Source: Thermoplasmata archaeon (GTDB lineage: Archaea > Thermoplasmatota > Thermoplasmata > Lutacidiplasmatales > UBA184). From it: a stretch of DNA of 14,105 bases. The first letter of the stretch is position 1; each line of letters starts with the position of its first letter. The notes under the pieces are model-generated. The model saw only the letters and a list, made by a program, of their open reading frames with translations. It did not search any database and had not been told where the DNA came from. Position numbers and translations under genes: made by a program. This document shows positions 13,410 to 14,105 of this stretch, piece by piece. Location of the stretch: the NCBI GenBank assembly GCA_013044425.1, contig JABEUK010000146.1, forward strand, positions 1-14,105. The letters are read 5' to 3'.

Positions 13410-14105
13410 ATGAGCCGGTCCAACCGCGGCCACCGCCGCTCCCCTCGCGCTGCGGCGGGTCCCGAATCCAGCGGGGGCGCCCACTCCTCCCCCCGTCCCA
13501 AGCCGACGCGCGCGGCACGTTCCCCGAAGGTCCCCCGAACCACCGGGTCGGTCGCTCCACCCCGGGCCGGGGGACCCACGGCCACGGACGACGCGCTCAA
13601 CTCGGTCGTGGACGCGTTCTTCGGCCCGGTCGACCACGACTCCCTCGCGAAGGCGATCCGACGATCGATCGGTCACGATGGGATGCGACCGGAAGATGCC
13701 CGGACCATCGCTTCCCACGTGCTGAACTTCTTCGGCTTCAATGCCCGCATCATCGATAACGTCCTAGAGCCGGACGACCGCGACACGTTCTACATGCTCG
13801 AGGACAGCGGGATCTTGGAGACCGAGCGGGACGAGACCACGCTCTACGACGGACGGGAGTGGCGCATCCATTACTGGATGTTCCGCAAGGAGCGGATCTT
13901 CGGCCTCGCCCGCGAGGAGACCGAGGCGATGGTCGCCGCCGGCGAGCAGGATGTGATCTATTCGACGAACCTGAACCGCGCGATGGCCTTCCGTCTTCCC
14001 CATGGAGAGACCGGCACCGGGCTCGCGGCCCATGCGGTCTATCACGAGCTCACGGACGATATCTGGATGGAACGCCGGCAGAGCCCGGCCGTAGCTCCCG
14101 AGGTG
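13410..14105 (+). CDS. Unrecognised protein, 5' part of a gene running past the window end
   Basis: The frame from ATG 13410 has no stop before the window ends; 232 residues are visible. Residues 1-55 are Arg/Ser/Pro/Gly-rich and basic, then a folded part begins near TDDALNSVVDAFFG (about 59-72). It continues with an HVLNFFGF segment and IIDNVLEPDDRDTFYMLEDSGIL, then ETTLYDGREWRIHYWMFRKERIF and a helix with EETEAM. This has the look of a winged-helix or similar small conserved archaeal domain (the MLEDSGIL...DGREWRIHYW pattern resembles helix, strand, strand), but I cannot name it. The leaderless promoter supports this ATG and hence the basic tail. The minus-strand open frames here are shadows. 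Confidence 0.75.
   Translation, partial: MSRSNRGHRRSPRAAAGPESSGGAHSSPRPKPTRAARSPKVPRTTGSVAPPRAGGPTATDDALNSVVDAFFGPVDHDSLAKAIRRSIGHDGMRPEDARTIASHVLNFFGFNARIIDNVLEPDDRDTFYMLEDSGILETERDETTLYDGREWRIHYWMFRKERIFGLAREETEAMVAAGEQDVIYSTNLNRAMAFRLPHGETGTGLAAHAVYHELTDDIWMERRQSPAVAPEV

Noticed and set aside
1..14105. CRISPR array, tRNA, rRNA, insertion sequence or long repeats
   Set aside because: No regularly spaced repeats, cloverleaf-like segment, transposase or terminal inverted repeat was found on reading both strands.

Overview
The window looks like a piece of an archaeal chromosome, most likely from a GC-rich member of the Thermoplasmatota or a related euryarchaeal lineage. This rests on gene content: a diphthine synthase fragment (dphB), a stand-alone glutaminase subunit of GMP synthase (guaAA), an archaeal-type thiolase followed by a DUF35 zinc-ribbon/OB-fold protein, and a tetraether lipid synthase (tes) homologue. 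It also rests on promoter structure: several genes have an AT-rich TATA-like box centred about 26-29 bases before the start codon, as in leaderless archaeal mRNAs. The placement is inferred from gene families and no database was searched. No rRNA, tRNA, CRISPR array, insertion sequence or phage gene was recognised.

Layout. Bases 1-579 hold the 3' part of dphB (+). It converges on an unrecognised 515-residue protein with scattered Cys/His pairs (600-2147, -). Bases 2199-4232 (-) are a tight four-gene operon whose genes all overlap by 4 bases (GTGA or ATGA): ubiX, a signal-anchored exported protein, a two-helix membrane protein with a coiled-coil tail, and guaAA. A 73-base divergent spacer separates ubiX from a thiolase (4306-5466, +). 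Next comes a long protein (about 5465-6598, +) that seems to join a degenerate HMG-CoA-synthase-like domain to a DUF35 zinc-ribbon/OB domain. It has no ordinary start codon where its N-terminus should be. Its stop overlaps the stop of a convergent M61-family metallopeptidase with a PDZ domain (6595-8376, -). Upstream of the peptidase are a 74-residue coiled-coil protein and a 189-residue protein with a basic, Pro/Ala/Ser-rich tail, probably co-oriented partners. A 256-base spacer with a hairpin and a likely promoter leads to tes (9527-11239, +).

To the right, a small SWIM zinc-finger protein (11282-11758, -) is divergent from a 73-residue two-helix membrane protein (11838-12059, +). Then come a HAD phosphatase (12068-12748, +), a 188-residue possibly AbrB-like protein (12777-13343, +), and the 5' part of an unrecognised gene that runs off the window (13410-14105, +).

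How the genes may work together. Several bear on isoprenoid ether lipids. Thiolase plus DUF35 (and normally HMG-CoA synthase) form the complex that starts the archaeal mevalonate pathway. UbiX makes the prenylated flavin needed by UbiD-family decarboxylases, one of which acts in the archaeal variant of that pathway. Tes performs the last step, joining two archaeols into a membrane-spanning tetraether. That this is a functional neighbourhood rather than coincidence is inference. The most unusual point is the thiolase/DUF35 junction: the open frame of the second gene overlaps the thiolase end and lacks ATG, GTG or TTG, and its synthase-like half seems to lack the catalytic cysteine.
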